64,000 nt of DNA, taken from assembly GCF_005780185.1 (NCBI RefSeq), contig NZ_VBUI01000017.1:41387-105386 (forward strand), given 5' to 3'. Positions 1-9,369 of the stretch are shown here, one piece after another. A program made the translations under genes and the position numbers. The notes under the pieces were generated by a model. The model made no database searches. It saw nothing but the letters and a program-made list of their open reading frames with translations, and had not been told where the DNA came from. The DNA is from Halomonas urmiana (GTDB taxonomy: Bacteria > Pseudomonadota > Gammaproteobacteria > Pseudomonadales > Halomonadaceae). Within the stretch, counting starts at the first letter, position 1, and every line of letters starts with the position of its first letter.

Positions 1-830
1 CGGTCCACGGCGAGCCGGAGCGCAACGACATGGTCGAGTACTTCGGCGAGCAGCTCGACGGCTTCGCCTTCACCCGCTTCGGCTGGGTGCAGAGCTACGG
101 TACGCGCTGCGTCAAGCCGCCGATCCTCTTCGGCGACGTGGTGCGCCCGGCGGCCATGACGGTGCACTGGAGCGAGTACGCCCAGTCGCTCACCGAGCGG
201 CCGATGAAGGGCATGCTCACCGGGCCCGTCACCGTGCTGCAGTGGTCCTTCGTGCGCGACGACCAGCCCCGCGAGACCACCTGCCGGCAGATCGCCCTGG
301 CGCTGCGCGACGAGGTGCTCGACCTCGAGGCGGCGGGCATCCGCGCCATCCAAATCGACGAGCCCGCGCTGCGCGAGGGGCTGCCGCTGCGTCAGGCCGA
401 GTGGCAGGAGTATCTCGACTGGGCCGTGGAGTGCTTCCGGCTGGCCTCGGCGGGGGTGCGCGACGAGACGCAGATCCACACTCACATGTGCTACGCCGAG
501 TTCAACGACATCATCGCTGCCATCACGGCCCTGGATGCCGACGTCATCACCATCGAGACCTCGCGCTCGGACATGGAGCTGCTCGGCGCCTTCCAGGACT
601 TCGCCTATCCCAACGCCATCGGCCCCGGCGTCTACGACATCCACTCGCCGAACATTCCCGAGGTGGCCTGGATGGTGGCGCTGATGGAGCAGGCCGCCGA
701 GCGCATCCCGGTCGAGCGGCTCTGGGTGAACCCGGACTGCGGCCTCAAGACCCGCGGCTGGGCCGAGGTGGAGCCGGCGCTTGCCAACATGGTGGAGGCG
801 GCGCGGGTACTGCGTCAGCGCCACGGCTGA
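1..830 (+). CDS. metE: Cobalamin-independent methionine synthase, C-terminal part (partial)
   Basis: The reading frame is already open at the left edge (codons in phase with base 3), so only the C-terminal ~275 residues of a ~750-residue enzyme are present. MetE transfers the methyl group of 5-methyltetrahydrofolate-polyglutamate to homocysteine in the last step of methionine synthesis, in the cytoplasm. The catalytic barrel is recognisable from [15 protein letters not shown], the zinc-ligand motif HTHMC and the late zinc cysteine in NPDCGLKTR. The stop is TGA at 828-830. A short hairpin lies just downstream. The identification is firm; the N-terminal domain lies outside the window. Confidence 0.96.
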   Translation, partial: VHGEPERNDMVEYFGEQLDGFAFTRFGWVQSYGTRCVKPPILFGDVVRPAAMTVHWSEYAQSLTERPMKGMLTGPVTVLQWSFVRDDQPRETTCRQIALALRDEVLDLEAAGIRAIQIDEPALREGLPLRQAEWQEYLDWAVECFRLASAGVRDETQIHTHMCYAEFNDIIAAITALDADVITIETSRSDMELLGAFQDFAYPNAIGPGVYDIHSPNIPEVAWMVALMEQAAERIPVERLWVNPDCGLKTRGWAEVEPALANMVEAARVLRQRHG

Positions 831-840
831 TGCGTCTCTT

Positions 841-865
841 GCCGGGCGGCGCCAAGCCGTCCGGC
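841..865 (+). terminator. Hairpin downstream of metE
   Basis: Arms 841-850 and 856-865 pair over 10 bp with one G.T pair and a 5-nt loop, 10 bases after the metE stop. No T-run follows, so it may be a weak or Rho-assisted terminator or an mRNA 3'-end stabiliser. Confidence 0.4.
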
Positions 866-883
866 GGCTGGTATCCTGCGGTA

Positions 884-911
884 ACGTAAGCGCACGCCAC
901 GTAAGCGCACG
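884..911 (+). repeat. Two tandem 13-bp direct repeats upstream of lipoprotein gene
   Basis: ACGTAAGCGCACG occurs at 884-896 and again at 899-911, a period of 15 bp, about 30 bp upstream of the lipoprotein start at 942. The spacing of about 1.5 helical turns could suit a regulator binding site, but I recognise no known operator. Confidence 0.45.
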
Positions 912-941
912 TCAAGGATTCGTCTGCCAAGGAGCCCTGTC

Positions 942-1697
942 ATGTCCCATCATGCCCCCCTTCGTCTTGCCCTGCCGTTGCTGCTGGCCCTGGGGCTGTC
1001 CGGCTGCGTTACCTACGTGAGCGCGCCGGCGCCTGAGCCGGCGCCGTCCTCCCCGGAGGCGGCCGACACGGCGCAGGACGACACCTCGGCCAAGGCGCCA
1101 CTGCTGCCCTCGACGCTGTTTCCTGGCGAGGCCGATGAGCTGACCGCCTGGCGCTGCACCCCGGCACAGGACCTGGTCACCGCCGCCACCGAGGAGGAGC
1201 TGCGGCTGTGGTCGGCCCAGGGGGCCGCGCGTCTCGCCCCTGCCGTGGTGGCCAGCGGCGCCCGCTATCAGCAGGGCGACCTGAGCTTCTGGAGCAAGGG
1301 GCGGGAGGCGCTGGTCGAGAGCCAGCGCGGCCGGCTCGATTGCCGGGTCGACGTCACCCAAGACGCGCTGACCCGTCAGGAGCACCCCGGGGTGATGTTC
1401 CGCGGCCAGGGCAACGAGCCGGGCTGGCACGTGGAGCTCGCCAACGACGTCCCCGAGCTGACCATGACGCTGGACTACGGCCGCCGGGAGGTGACCCTGC
1501 CCTACCGGGTGACCACCCTGGACAACGAGGCCGGGCGGGTGATCCTGGCCAGCGGCCAGGCGGCGCGGCCCTTTACCCTGCGCCTCGAGGCGAAGGCCTG
1601 TTTCGACACCATGAGCGGCCAGCCCTGGCCGGCTCGGGTGACCCTGGCCCTGAACGACAAGGTCTATCGGGGCTGCGGTCAGGGCATCGCGCCCTGA
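942..1697 (+). CDS. Lipoprotein with MliC-like and COG3650-like domains
   Basis: A 251-residue predicted outer-membrane lipoprotein. The signal peptide ends in a lipobox LSGC with the lipidated cysteine at residue 22. An Ala/Pro/Glu-rich linker follows. Residues ~60-125 (TAWRCTP to RLDCRV, including GDLSFWSKGREALVE) resemble MliC, the membrane-bound inhibitor of C-type lysozyme. Residues ~135-248 (GNEPGWHVEL, ACFDTMSGQPWPARV, YRGCG) match the COG3650 domain, which is often found in periplasmic META-like proteins. A Shine-Dalgarno sequence (AAGGAG) precedes the ATG. A role in protection against lysozyme is inferred from the MliC-like domain. The function of the second domain is unknown. Confidence 0.82.
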   Translation: MSHHAPLRLALPLLLALGLSGCVTYVSAPAPEPAPSSPEAADTAQDDTSAKAPLLPSTLFPGEADELTAWRCTPAQDLVTAATEEELRLWSAQGAARLAPAVVASGARYQQGDLSFWSKGREALVESQRGRLDCRVDVTQDALTRQEHPGVMFRGQGNEPGWHVELANDVPELTMTLDYGRREVTLPYRVTTLDNEAGRVILASGQAARPFTLRLEAKACFDTMSGQPWPARVTLALNDKVYRGCGQGIAP

Positions 1698-1817
1698 GGC
1701 GGCGCGGGCGTTTCTTTCGTTTTTATTGAAAGAGGGCGGCGGTTATTTGCGCTTTTCGTTGTATTTAGTGCACGTAAAATGGCGTTCGCTATCCGCTGAC
1801 GTCTCAAGGAGATCGCC

Positions 1818-2426
1818 ATGACCACCCGCGCCCTCATTCTCACCTCGTCGATCCTCGGCGAGAACGGCCAGTCCATCGCCCTGGCCGACCACTTCCGCAC
1901 CCTGGCCGCCGAGCGCGACGGTCTCGAGATCACCGCCCGTGACCTGGTGGCCGACGACCTGCCGCACCTGACCCAGCCGGAGCTCGCCAGCTGGCAGGTG
2001 CCGGCCGCCGAGCGCTCCGACGAGCAGCATGCGCTGGCTTCCCGCTCCGACGCCCTGATCGCCGAGCTCAACGAGCACGACGTCGTGGTGCTGGCGGTGC
2101 CGATGTATAACCTGGGCGTGCCCAGCCAGCTCAAGGCGTGGTTCGACCGCGTGCTGCGGGCCGGCGAGACCTTCCGCTACACCGAGAATGGCCCCCAGGG
2201 CCTGGTCGAGGGCAAGCGCGCGGTGATCCTGGCGGTCCGCGGCGGCCAGTATGCCGGCACCGCGATGGACAGCCAGACGCCGCATCTCAAGGGCATGCTG
2301 GGGCTGATCGGCATCGCCGAGGTGGATGTGGTCTACGCCGAGGGGCTCGCCATGGGTGAGGCCCATCGCGAGGCGGCGCTCGAGGAGGCGAAGCAGGCCA
2401 TCGAGGGCCTGGTGCAGCGCCTCTGA
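1818..2426 (+). CDS. azoR: FMN-dependent NADH-azoreductase
   Basis: A 202-residue flavodoxin-like quinone/azo reductase of the AzoR (AcpD) family, close to the usual length. AzoR uses NADH and FMN to reduce quinones and azo bonds by two electrons and is a cytoplasmic homodimer. Recognisable features are the N-terminal strand with the phosphate-binding SSILGENGQS, the flavin-contacting PMYNLGVPSQLKAWFDRV and the RGGQY loop. AAGGAGATCGCC directly precedes the ATG. The gene converges on the YdjM-like gene and they share a hairpin. A role in detoxifying quinones is inferred from the family. Confidence 0.93.
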   Translation: MTTRALILTSSILGENGQSIALADHFRTLAAERDGLEITARDLVADDLPHLTQPELASWQVPAAERSDEQHALASRSDALIAELNEHDVVVLAVPMYNLGVPSQLKAWFDRVLRAGETFRYTENGPQGLVEGKRAVILAVRGGQYAGTAMDSQTPHLKGMLGLIGIAEVDVVYAEGLAMGEAHREAALEEAKQAIEGLVQRL

Positions 2427-2454
2427 TCGCCGCGACGCTGCGCTGATCGGAAAC

Positions 2455-2488
2455 CGCGAACGGGGTGGCATCGGCCACCCCGTTCGCG
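2455..2488. terminator. Bidirectional hairpin terminator between azoR and ydjM-like gene
   Basis: A perfect 15-bp stem (2455-2469 with 2474-2488) closes a 4-nt loop, between two convergent genes. There is no clear T-run on either side. The position and stem strength argue for a shared terminator. Confidence 0.65.
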
Positions 2489-2497
2489 TGTCGAGCC

Positions 2498-3565
2498 TCA
2501 GCAGGGGCCGGTGGGCGCGATGAGCCAGCGATGGGAGACGAAGTCGCTGGTGCAGAGCCGCGGTTCCGGGTTCAGCAGGCGTGCGCCGAGCCGCGTCAGC
2601 GCCTCGCGGCGGTTGCGCCCGGCAGAGGCGAGCTGTTCGGAGACCGCTACCGGTCGCCAGTTGCTGCCCTCGCGGGTCGCCAGGGTGAAGGCGAAGGGGT
2701 GAAAGCCCGGGAAGCCGAGGCGCAGGTCGGTGGCCACCAGGGTGTCGCTGCCGCCGTATTCGCGCACCTCAAAGCGCAGGAAGGGACCGGCGAACCAGTC
2801 GAGTCGCCGGCCGCGCCGGCTCTCCAGCGCCTCGGCCTCCAACTCGGCGCCGCGGGCGTAGGTCTCGAGTGCCGGGGCGCTGTCGCCGTCGAACACCCCC
2901 ACCAGGGCCTCGTGATAGCGCTCGCCGTCGATCACGGTGACCCGCCACAGCAGGATGTTGAAGGGCGTGGGCTGGATCAGTCGTGGGGCCTGCTCGAGGC
3001 CCCGCTCGGCCAGCACCGGTTCGATGCGCGCCTCGACCAGTTGCCGGGCGCCGACGGCGAGCACCAGGTAGGCGCAGGCGAGGGCGAGGCCCCAGGTTGC
3101 GGGGCGCGCCGCGCGGCCGCTGATCAGCGCCACGGCGATCCCCCCCAGCAGCGGCAGGGTGTAGAGCGGGTCGATGATGAAGACGTGGGGCCAGGCCGCG
3201 GGCCGCACGTCCAGCGGCCACCAGAGTTGGGTGCCGTAGGTGGTCAGGGCATCGAGCAGTGGGTGGGTCAGCAGGACGAGCCCGAAGAAGGCCCCCCAGC
3301 GGGCCGGCGAGATCTCCCGAGTGCGCGAGAGGCGCGCCGACAGCAGCGCCAGGGCGGTGGCTAGCCCCGCCAGCACAAACAGCGAGTGGGAAAAGCCGCG
3401 ATGCTGGGTGACGTTGGCCACGGCATCGCCGTAGTAGATGATCACGTCCAGGTCGGGCAGGGTGCCCAGCACCGCGCCGAGCAGCACCGCCTTACGGCCC
3501 AGCCGCCGGCCGAGCACCGCGCCGCCGATCGCCGCGCCCAGCGCGGCCTGGGTCATCGAATCCAT
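2498..3565 (-). CDS. YdjM/DUF457-type membrane-bound metal-dependent hydrolase family protein
   Basis: A 355-residue integral inner-membrane protein of the DUF457 (YdjM-like) family. Near the N-terminus are the family motifs GTLPDLDV and HRGFSHSLF, followed by THPLLDALT, whose His/Asp residues are the likely metal ligands. Four or five hydrophobic segments occupy residues ~5-180. A soluble C-terminal half of ~170 residues follows, larger than in short YdjM proteins. Members are annotated as membrane-bound hydrolases, but the substrate is unknown. In E. coli ydjM is an SOS gene; I saw no clear LexA box here. The ATG at 3565 is chosen, with a GAGG upstream. Confidence 0.8.
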   Translation of the reverse strand: MDSMTQAALGAAIGGAVLGRRLGRKAVLLGAVLGTLPDLDVIIYYGDAVANVTQHRGFSHSLFVLAGLATALALLSARLSRTREISPARWGAFFGLVLLTHPLLDALTTYGTQLWWPLDVRPAAWPHVFIIDPLYTLPLLGGIAVALISGRAARPATWGLALACAYLVLAVGARQLVEARIEPVLAERGLEQAPRLIQPTPFNILLWRVTVIDGERYHEALVGVFDGDSAPALETYARGAELEAEALESRRGRRLDWFAGPFLRFEVREYGGSDTLVATDLRLGFPGFHPFAFTLATREGSNWRPVAVSEQLASAGRNRREALTRLGARLLNPEPRLCTSDFVSHRWLIAPTGPC

Positions 3566-3680
3566 CGGGAGGCTTTCCTCGCAGCGAGAGTGTCTGGCTA
3601 TGATGCCACGGCCGATGTCTGGGTTCTCCTACGCTCCCCATAGACAGGATCTATCCAGGTTCATAGCAAGGGGCGCCGGG

Positions 3681-3765
3681 GATAATCCGTAGGGGAGGTC
3701 CGACGCCAGGGATGGCGTCGGTAGCGTACAGGGAGGTATTCACAGCGCCTCCCCGTAGGATTATC
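3681..3765. repeat. Nested palindromic intergenic repeat element (REP/ERIC-like)
   Basis: The outer arms 3681-3698 and 3748-3765 are inverted copies that agree except for a short internal stretch (CCGTAGG against its partner). Inside sits a perfect 7-bp hairpin (3702-3708 with 3713-3719, GACGCCA/TGGCGTC). After it comes GTACAGGGAGGTATTCACAGC, which again can pair GGAGG with CCTCC. This layout is typical of dispersed intergenic repeats in pseudomonads and halomonads. Only one copy is present in the window. It occupies the otherwise gene-free gap between the YdjM-like gene and tag (3566-3811). Confidence 0.55.
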
Positions 3766-3811
3766 GACGGAACAGCCCCCAGCGACCTTGCCATCTGCGA
3801 TAGCTCTATTC

Positions 3812-4351
3812 TCAGGCCTGAGCCCAGGGGGGACCCGCGGCCAGGATGCGCGCCTGAACGGGGCAGTCGTCGCGATGCGCGCCGGGCAGGTAGCCGCTGC
3901 TCATCAGGAACTCGCCGACGATCTCCGGCCCGGTGAAGCGGAAGGTGCGCTTGAACAGGCGCACCCAGTCGCCATGGTCCAGCGGATGCTGGTGATCCAG
4001 CCACGCCTGGAAGCTGCCGTGCTCGGCGCGAAGGACCTGGATCACGCCGGCGTTGTGGATCGCCGCATCGACCTTCAAGCGGTTGCGGATGATCCCGGCG
4101 TCGGCCAGCAGCCGGGCCCGGTCGGCCTCGTCGTAGGCCGCGACCCGATCGACGTCGAAGCCCTCGAAGGCCGCCTGGAAGGCCGCACGCTTCTTCAGCA
4201 CGGTGAGCCAGGAGAGCCCCGCCTGGTTGATCTCCAGCACCAAACGCTCGAAGAGGGTGGCGTCGTCGTCCACGACCGGAAAGCCGTATTCGTGGTCATG
4301 GTAGGGGCCGTGGAACGGATGGCCGGGGGCCAGGTCGCAGTAGTGGCTCAT
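3812..4351 (-). CDS. tag: DNA-3-methyladenine glycosylase I
   Basis: A 179-residue Tag-family base-excision-repair enzyme that removes 3-methyladenine from alkylated DNA. The zinc 'snap' is visible: C5 and H18 at the N-terminus, with H159 and C163 near the C-terminus at the same H-x3-C spacing as E. coli Tag. The catalytic-pocket motif LEINQAGLSW contains E40, the equivalent of E. coli E38. The frame stays open upstream to 4663, but MSHYCDLAPGHPF aligns with family N-termini, so the ATG at 4351 is chosen. It is divergent from the DUF411 gene, about 75 bp away. Confidence 0.92.
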   Translation of the reverse strand: MSHYCDLAPGHPFHGPYHDHEYGFPVVDDDATLFERLVLEINQAGLSWLTVLKKRAAFQAAFEGFDVDRVAAYDEADRARLLADAGIIRNRLKVDAAIHNAGVIQVLRAEHGSFQAWLDHQHPLDHGDWVRLFKRTFRFTGPEIVGEFLMSSGYLPGAHRDDCPVQARILAAGPPWAQA

Positions 4352-4427
4352 GCTGTCGCTCCGGGGTGGCAGAGAAGCCGGGAGATGCCCGACAATCGTC
4401 GTTACCTTATCGCGAAGAGTGCCCGTC

Positions 4428-4880
4428 ATGACATCACTGCACCGCCTGACGCTCGCCGGCGCCCTGCTGGCCGCCGCCGCCAGTCCCGCCTGGGCCGAGG
4501 CGCCCCTGGTGGAGATGCACAAGGACCCCAACTGCGGCTGCTGCACGGCCTGGGCCGAGCACCTGGAGGAGGCGGGATTCGAGGTGCGACAGCACGAGAC
4601 CCGCGACATGCGCGGGGTGAAGATCGAGCATGGCGTGACGCCGGGGCTCGCCTCCTGCCACACGGCGGTGGTCGACGGCTACGTGATCGAGGGGCACGTC
4701 CCGGCGGCCGACATCCGCCGCCTGCTGGACGAACGCCCCGACCTGGCGGGCCTGGCGGTGCCGGGCATGCCCCATGGCTCCCCCGGCATGGAGACCGGCC
4801 GCCACGACGACTACGCGGTGCTGGGCTGGCGTCATGACGATCGCACGCCCTCGGTCTTCGCCGAATATACCCACGACTGA
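4428..4880 (+). CDS. DUF411 periplasmic metal-binding protein
   Basis: A 150-residue protein with a signal peptide (hydrophobic core 8-19, likely cleavage after AWA at residue 23). The mature part is a DUF411 domain with a thioredoxin-like CGCC motif at residues 36-39, a second CH pair at 77-78, and a Met/His-rich tail (GMPHGSPGM). The family is often linked to copper or other metal handling in the periplasm. That role is family-based and not shown here. The ATG at 4428 is chosen because it starts a good signal peptide; longer frames run into tag. gloA follows 17 bp downstream. Confidence 0.8.
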   Translation: MTSLHRLTLAGALLAAAASPAWAEAPLVEMHKDPNCGCCTAWAEHLEEAGFEVRQHETRDMRGVKIEHGVTPGLASCHTAVVDGYVIEGHVPAADIRRLLDERPDLAGLAVPGMPHGSPGMETGRHDDYAVLGWRHDDRTPSVFAEYTHD

Positions 4881-4897
4881 AGCGACAGGAGTCCCCC

Positions 4898-5338
4898 ATG
4901 CAGTACCTGCACACCATGGTTCGCGTCAGCGACCTCGACGCTTCGCTGCACTTCTACTGCGACCTGCTGGGCCTCAAGGAGGTGCGCCGCAAGGAGAACG
5001 AGAAGGGGCGTTTCACCCTGGTCTTCCTGACCGCGCCCCAGGACGAGGCGCGCTCGGCCGAACTCCAGGCGCCCGAGATCGAGCTGACCTGGAACTGGGA
5101 CCCAGAGGAGTACACCGGCGGGCGCAACTTCGGCCACCTGGCCTATCGGGTGGAAGACATCTACGCCCTCTGCGAGCACCTCCAGGCAAACGGCGTGACC
5201 ATCAACCGCCCGCCGCGGGACGGCCACATGGCCTTCGTCAAAAGCCCCGACGGCATCTCGGTGGAGCTGCTGCAGGCCGGCGATGCGCTGCCGCCCAAGG
5301 AGCCCTGGGCATCGATGGAGAACACCGGCAGCTGGTAG
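4898..5338 (+). CDS. gloA: Lactoylglutathione lyase (glyoxalase I)
   Basis: A 146-residue VOC-superfamily enzyme that isomerises the methylglyoxal-glutathione hemithioacetal to S-lactoylglutathione. The four metal ligands are recognisable: H5 (LHTMVRV), E62 (IELTWNW), H80 (FGHLAYRV) and E123 (SVELLQ), matching the H/E/H/E set of Ni-type GloA. AGGAG precedes the ATG. The gene lies directly behind the DUF411 gene and may be cotranscribed with it. Some relatives are annotated only as VOC family proteins, but the ligand set and the N-terminus favour true GloA. Confidence 0.93.
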   Translation: MQYLHTMVRVSDLDASLHFYCDLLGLKEVRRKENEKGRFTLVFLTAPQDEARSAELQAPEIELTWNWDPEEYTGGRNFGHLAYRVEDIYALCEHLQANGVTINRPPRDGHMAFVKSPDGISVELLQAGDALPPKEPWASMENTGSW

Positions 5339-5363
5339 GTGTCGTGGTGGCCGGACGCGCGAC

Positions 5364-5768
5364 TCAGTCCGGCCGCCAGGCCATGCGCCCGCTGCCCAGG
5401 AAGATCAGCGCCAGGGCCGAGAGGAAGAACATGCCCTGTAGTTCCAGCTGCCACCCGCCGTTGTCGTTGAGCATGAACACCTCGCCGGTATGCACCAGCA
5501 GGAAGGCCACCAGCATGTTGCCGGCCATCAGCAGCCCGGCAAGGCGGGTCTGCCAGCCGACGATGGCCATGATCGGTGCGAGCACCTCGCCGATCAGCAC
5601 CCCGTAGGCCAGGAAGGAGGGCAGGCCGTAGCCCTGGAGCATCCCGCCGATCCAGTCGAGGCTGCCCGGGTTGAGCAGCTTGGCCACGCCGTGGAAGAGT
5701 ATCAGGCCGCCCACGGCGAGGCGCAGGATCAGCTTGCCGAGGGCGTCGTTGTGAAGAGCGTTGAGCAT
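5364..5768 (-). CDS. DoxX family membrane protein
   Basis: A 134-residue inner-membrane protein with four hydrophobic helices, typical of DoxX/YqjF-like proteins. LILRLAVGGLILFHGVAKL and the GVLIGEVLAPIMAIVGWQTR segment are characteristic. The start is the ATG at 5768, preceded by AAGGA eight bases upstream; a longer frame would begin without a ribosome binding site. Functions proposed for the family (quinol oxidase accessory, redox stress) are not established. It converges on gloA with a 25-bp gap and diverges from the META lipoprotein gene. Confidence 0.87.
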   Translation of the reverse strand: MLNALHNDALGKLILRLAVGGLILFHGVAKLLNPGSLDWIGGMLQGYGLPSFLAYGVLIGEVLAPIMAIVGWQTRLAGLLMAGNMLVAFLLVHTGEVFMLNDNGGWQLELQGMFFLSALALIFLGSGRMAWRPD

Positions 5769-5870
5769 CAGAAGCGTCCTTGTCGATGGCGATAGTCCCA
5801 GCATTGTCCGAAAGGCCGGTTTGGGGCAAGCTTGGCCCGGGCCACCGTCCTGCGCCTCAAGGAAGATACC

Positions 5871-6323
5871 ATGATGATCAAAACGTTACGCAATACCGCC
5901 CTGCTGGCCGCCGGCGCCCTGATGCTTGTCGCCTGCAGCGGCGGGCCGGCGCCCCGCGTCGTCGACGAGCCCTCGGCCCGCCTCGAGGGGCCGGTGGTCG
6001 ACCAGCGCTGGAACCTGCTGCTGGTGGGCACCAGCGAGCGCCTCGACATGCCCACGCGCCCCTACTTCGTGATCGACGGCGAGGGACGCGTGAGCGGCAG
6101 CGACGGCTGCAACCAGTTGACCGGCCAGGCGACGCTGGGCGATAACCAGCGGATCGCCTTCACCGAGCTTGCCACCACGCGGCGCGCCTGCCCCCGGGCC
6201 GAGGATGCCGCCCGGGTGACCGGCATGCTGGAGAACGCCTACCGCTACCTGATCGACCACGACCGGCTGGTGTTCTTCGGTCCCGATCAGCGGGTGCTGG
6301 GGGGCTTCCGGCGCGTGGACTGA
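5871..6323 (+). CDS. META-domain lipoprotein (HslJ-like)
   Basis: A 150-residue lipoprotein. The signal peptide ends in LVAC with the lipidated cysteine at residue 22. The mature part is a META domain like that of E. coli HslJ: RWNLLLVG near the start, SGSDGCNQLTG as the signature, and TELATTRRACP. HslJ is linked to novobiocin resistance and heat shock in E. coli; the role here is unknown. AAGGA lies 7-8 bases upstream of two adjacent ATGs (5871 and 5874). A strong hairpin follows the stop. Confidence 0.87.
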   Translation: MMIKTLRNTALLAAGALMLVACSGGPAPRVVDEPSARLEGPVVDQRWNLLLVGTSERLDMPTRPYFVIDGEGRVSGSDGCNQLTGQATLGDNQRIAFTELATTRRACPRAEDAARVTGMLENAYRYLIDHDRLVFFGPDQRVLGGFRRVD

Positions 6324-6339
6324 TCGCGTCGCGCAGCAG

Positions 6340-6370
6340 AAGGGGCCGGGCGCCAAGCGCCCGGCCCCTT
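6340..6370. terminator. Bidirectional terminator between META lipoprotein gene and valS
   Basis: A perfect 13-14 bp GC-rich stem (6340-6353 with 6357-6370) with a tight loop, ending in CCTTT on the plus strand, between convergent genes. Confidence 0.7.
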
Positions 6371-6395
6371 TGCCGTCAGGGATCGCCGTGCTCGG

Positions 6396-9245
6396 TCAGA
6401 GTGCTTCGATCTTCTCGCGCTGCTCGACCAGCAGCCGGCGCGCGGCCTCGAAGTCGGCGAGCTTGGCGCGCTCCTTCTCGACCACCGCTTCCGGGGCCTT
6501 GGCGACGAAGCTCTCGTTGTCGAGCTTCTTCTCGATGCCGCCGATCAGCTTCTCCTGCTTGTCGATCTCCTTGGCCAGGCGCGCGAGCTCGGCGTCCTTG
6601 TCGATCAGGTCGGCCATCGGCACCAGCACCTCCATCTCGCCGACCAGCTGGGTCGCCGAGAGCGGCGCCTGCGCGGGGTCGTCGAGCCACTCGACGCGCT
6701 CGAGCTTGGCCAGCTTGGAGAGGAACAGGCGGTTGGCCGCCAGGCGCTCGGCGTCCTCCGGTCCACCCTTGGTGAGCAGCGCCTCCAGCGGCTTGCCCGG
6801 GGCGATGTTCATCTCGGCGCGGATGTTGCGCACGGCCACGATCACGCCCTTGAGCCACTCGATGTCGCGGGTCGCTCGCTCATCGACCAGGGACTCATCG
6901 GCCAGCGGCCAGGGCTGGTTCATGATGGAGCCGCCGTCCGCCGAGAGGGTGCCGGCCAGCGGCGCGACGCGCTGCCAGATCTCCTCGGAGATGAAGGGCA
7001 TCATCGGGTGGGCCAGGCGCAGGATCGCCTCGAGCACGCGCACCAGGGTCCGGCGGGTGGCGCGCTTGGCCGCGGCGCTGGCGCCCTCGTCCCACAGCAC
7101 CGGCTTGGAGAGCTCCAGGTACCAGTCGCAGTACTCGTTCCACACGAAATCGTAGAGCGCCTGGGAGGCGTGGTCGAAGCGGAACTCCTCCATCGCCTGG
7201 GTCACCTGGGCCTGGGTCTGCTGCAGGCGGGAGACGATCCAGCGATCGGCCAGCGACAGCTCGACCTCGCTACCCTCGTCGGCGCCGCAGTCCTCGCCCT
7301 CGGCGTTCATCAGCACGTAGCGCGAGGCGTTCCACAGCTTGTTGCAGAAGTTGCGGTAGCCGTCCAGGCGGCCCATATCGAACTTGATGTCGCGCCCGGT
7401 GGTGGCCTGGGAGAGGAAGGTAAAGCGCAGGGCGTCGGTGCCGTGGGGCTCGATGCCCTTGGGGAACTCGGCGCGGGTCGCCTTGGCGATCGCCTTGGCC
7501 TTCTGCGGCTGCATCAGGCTGCTGGTGCGCTTCTCGACCAGGGTCTCGAGCGCGATGCCGTCGATCAGGTCGATGGGGTCGAGCACGTTACCCTTGGACT
7601 TGGACATCTTCTGGCCCTGGCCGTCGCGCACCAGGCCGTGCACGTAGACCTGCTGGAAGGGCACTTCACCAGTGAACTTCAGCGTCATCATGATCATCCG
7701 GGCGACCCAGAAGAAGATGATGTCGAAGCCGGTGACCAGCACGCTGGTGGGGTGGAAGGTGGCGAGTTCCGGGGTCTGCTCGGGCCAGCCCAGGGTGCCG
7801 AAGGTCCAGAGCCCGGAGCTGAACCAGGTGTCGAGCACGTCCTCGTCCTGGGTGAGCGCGAGCTCGGCGGGCAGGCCGTGCTTCTCGCGGGCCTCGGCCT
7901 CGCTTCTCGCCACGTAGACGTTGCCCTCATCGTCGTACCAGGCGGGGATGCGGTGGCCCCACCACAGCTGGCGCGAGATGCACCAGTCCTGGAGGTCGCG
8001 CATCCAGGCGAAGTACATGTTCTCGTAGTTCTTCGGCACGAACTCGATGTCGCCGTTTTCCACCGCGGCGATGGCCGGCCCCGCCAGCTCCTCCACGGCG
8101 ACGAACCACTGATCAGTGAGCAGCGGCTCGATGACGTCGCCACTGCGATCGCCGTAGGGCAGGGTGTTGCTGACGATCTCCACCTGCTCGAGCAGGCCAG
8201 CGGCCTCCATGTCGGCGACGATGCGCTCGCGGGCCTCGAAGCGGCCGAGGCCCGCGTAGGCGGCGGGCAGGCTGGGGTCGACGTCGAGAAGCGGCCGACC
8301 CTGGAGGTCGAATGCCTCGGCGTGCTCGCGCACGGCGGCGTCCTGGGTGAAGACGTTGATCAGCGGCAGGCCGCAGCGCTTGCCGACCTCGTAGTCGTTG
8401 AAGTCGTGGGCCGGAGTGATCTTCACGCAGCCCGAGCCCTTCTCCATGTCGGCGTGCTCGTCGGCCACTACCGGAATGCGACGCCCGACCAGCGGCAGTT
8501 CGACGAATTTGCCGACCAGCGAGGCGTAGCGCGCATCCTCCGGGTTGACCGCCACGGCGCTGTCGCCGAGCAGGGTCTCGGGGCGGGTGGTGGCGACCAC
8601 CAGGTGGTCCTGGCCGTCATCGGTGGTGACGCCGTCGGCCAGCGGATAGCGGAAGTGCCAGAAACTGCCCTGCTGGTCGCGGTTCTCCACCTCGAGGTCG
8701 GAGATGGCGGTGTGCAGGGTCGGGTCCCAGTTGACCAGCCGCTTGCCGCGGTAGATCAGCTCCTCTTCGTGCAGGCGCACGAAGACTTCCTGCACGGCGC
8801 GGTAGAAGCCGTCGTCCATGGTGAAGCGCTCGCGGCTCCAGTCGACGCTGGCCCCCATGCGGCGCAACTGGCGGGTGATCTCGCCGCCGGACTCCTGCTT
8901 CCACTCCCAGATCTTGTCGGTGAAGGCCTCGCGCCCGAGATCGTGGCGGTTCTTGCCCTCTTCCGCGGCGACCTTGCGCTCCACCAGCATCTGGGTGGCG
9001 ATGCCGGCGTGGTCGGTGCCGACCTGCCACAAGGTGTTGCGCCCCTGCATCCGCCGCCAGCGGGTCAGGGTGTCCATGATGGTGTCCTGGAAGGCGTGGC
9101 CCATGTGCAGGCTGCCGGTGACGTTGGGCGGCGGGATCATGATGGAGAAGGGCTCGCCCTCGCCCGAGGGGGCGAAGCGGTTGTCGGCCTCCCAGCGCTC
9201 GTACCAGCGGGTTTCGATCTGCTCGGGTTGGTAGGTCTTGTCCAT
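6396..9245 (-). CDS. valS: Valyl-tRNA synthetase
   Basis: A 949-residue class I aminoacyl-tRNA synthetase of normal length. The HIGH-type motif is LHMGH near residues 46-50, and the KMSKS loop is QKMSKSKGN. The C-terminus ends in the usual coiled-coil arm ([20 protein letters not shown]). The editing domain lies between. The start at 9245 ([11 protein letters not shown]) matches the family N-terminus; the frame extends 17 codons upstream without similarity. holC is the next gene upstream, as in many gammaproteobacteria (holC-valS), 124 bp away, so the two may share a transcript. Confidence 0.98.
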   Translation of the reverse strand: MDKTYQPEQIETRWYERWEADNRFAPSGEGEPFSIMIPPPNVTGSLHMGHAFQDTIMDTLTRWRRMQGRNTLWQVGTDHAGIATQMLVERKVAAEEGKNRHDLGREAFTDKIWEWKQESGGEITRQLRRMGASVDWSRERFTMDDGFYRAVQEVFVRLHEEELIYRGKRLVNWDPTLHTAISDLEVENRDQQGSFWHFRYPLADGVTTDDGQDHLVVATTRPETLLGDSAVAVNPEDARYASLVGKFVELPLVGRRIPVVADEHADMEKGSGCVKITPAHDFNDYEVGKRCGLPLINVFTQDAAVREHAEAFDLQGRPLLDVDPSLPAAYAGLGRFEARERIVADMEAAGLLEQVEIVSNTLPYGDRSGDVIEPLLTDQWFVAVEELAGPAIAAVENGDIEFVPKNYENMYFAWMRDLQDWCISRQLWWGHRIPAWYDDEGNVYVARSEAEAREKHGLPAELALTQDEDVLDTWFSSGLWTFGTLGWPEQTPELATFHPTSVLVTGFDIIFFWVARMIMMTLKFTGEVPFQQVYVHGLVRDGQGQKMSKSKGNVLDPIDLIDGIALETLVEKRTSSLMQPQKAKAIAKATRAEFPKGIEPHGTDALRFTFLSQATTGRDIKFDMGRLDGYRNFCNKLWNASRYVLMNAEGEDCGADEGSEVELSLADRWIVSRLQQTQAQVTQAMEEFRFDHASQALYDFVWNEYCDWYLELSKPVLWDEGASAAAKRATRRTLVRVLEAILRLAHPMMPFISEEIWQRVAPLAGTLSADGGSIMNQPWPLADESLVDERATRDIEWLKGVIVAVRNIRAEMNIAPGKPLEALLTKGGPEDAERLAANRLFLSKLAKLERVEWLDDPAQAPLSATQLVGEMEVLVPMADLIDKDAELARLAKEIDKQEKLIGGIEKKLDNESFVAKAPEAVVEKERAKLADFEAARRLLVEQREKIEAL

Positions 9246-9369
9246 GGGGGCTTCCGGGTGTTCAGAGTGGCGTCGAGGCACGGCAGGCCGCGTCATGGCG
9301 GCGCCGCAGGGCGCGAAAAATGGGCTCGATTATAGCGTGCCGAGCGTGCCGGCGTCATGGGCGAGGCGA

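Noticed and set aside
7008..9335. 775-codon open frame on the plus strand opposite valS
   Set aside because: It is a GC-rich antisense shadow of valS; the composition (long His/Val/Gly/Leu/Ala stretches) is not protein-like and valS motifs are intact on the other strand. The same applies to long frames opposite secD (57186-59033), tgt/queA (60493-62736) and aceK (19222-20871).
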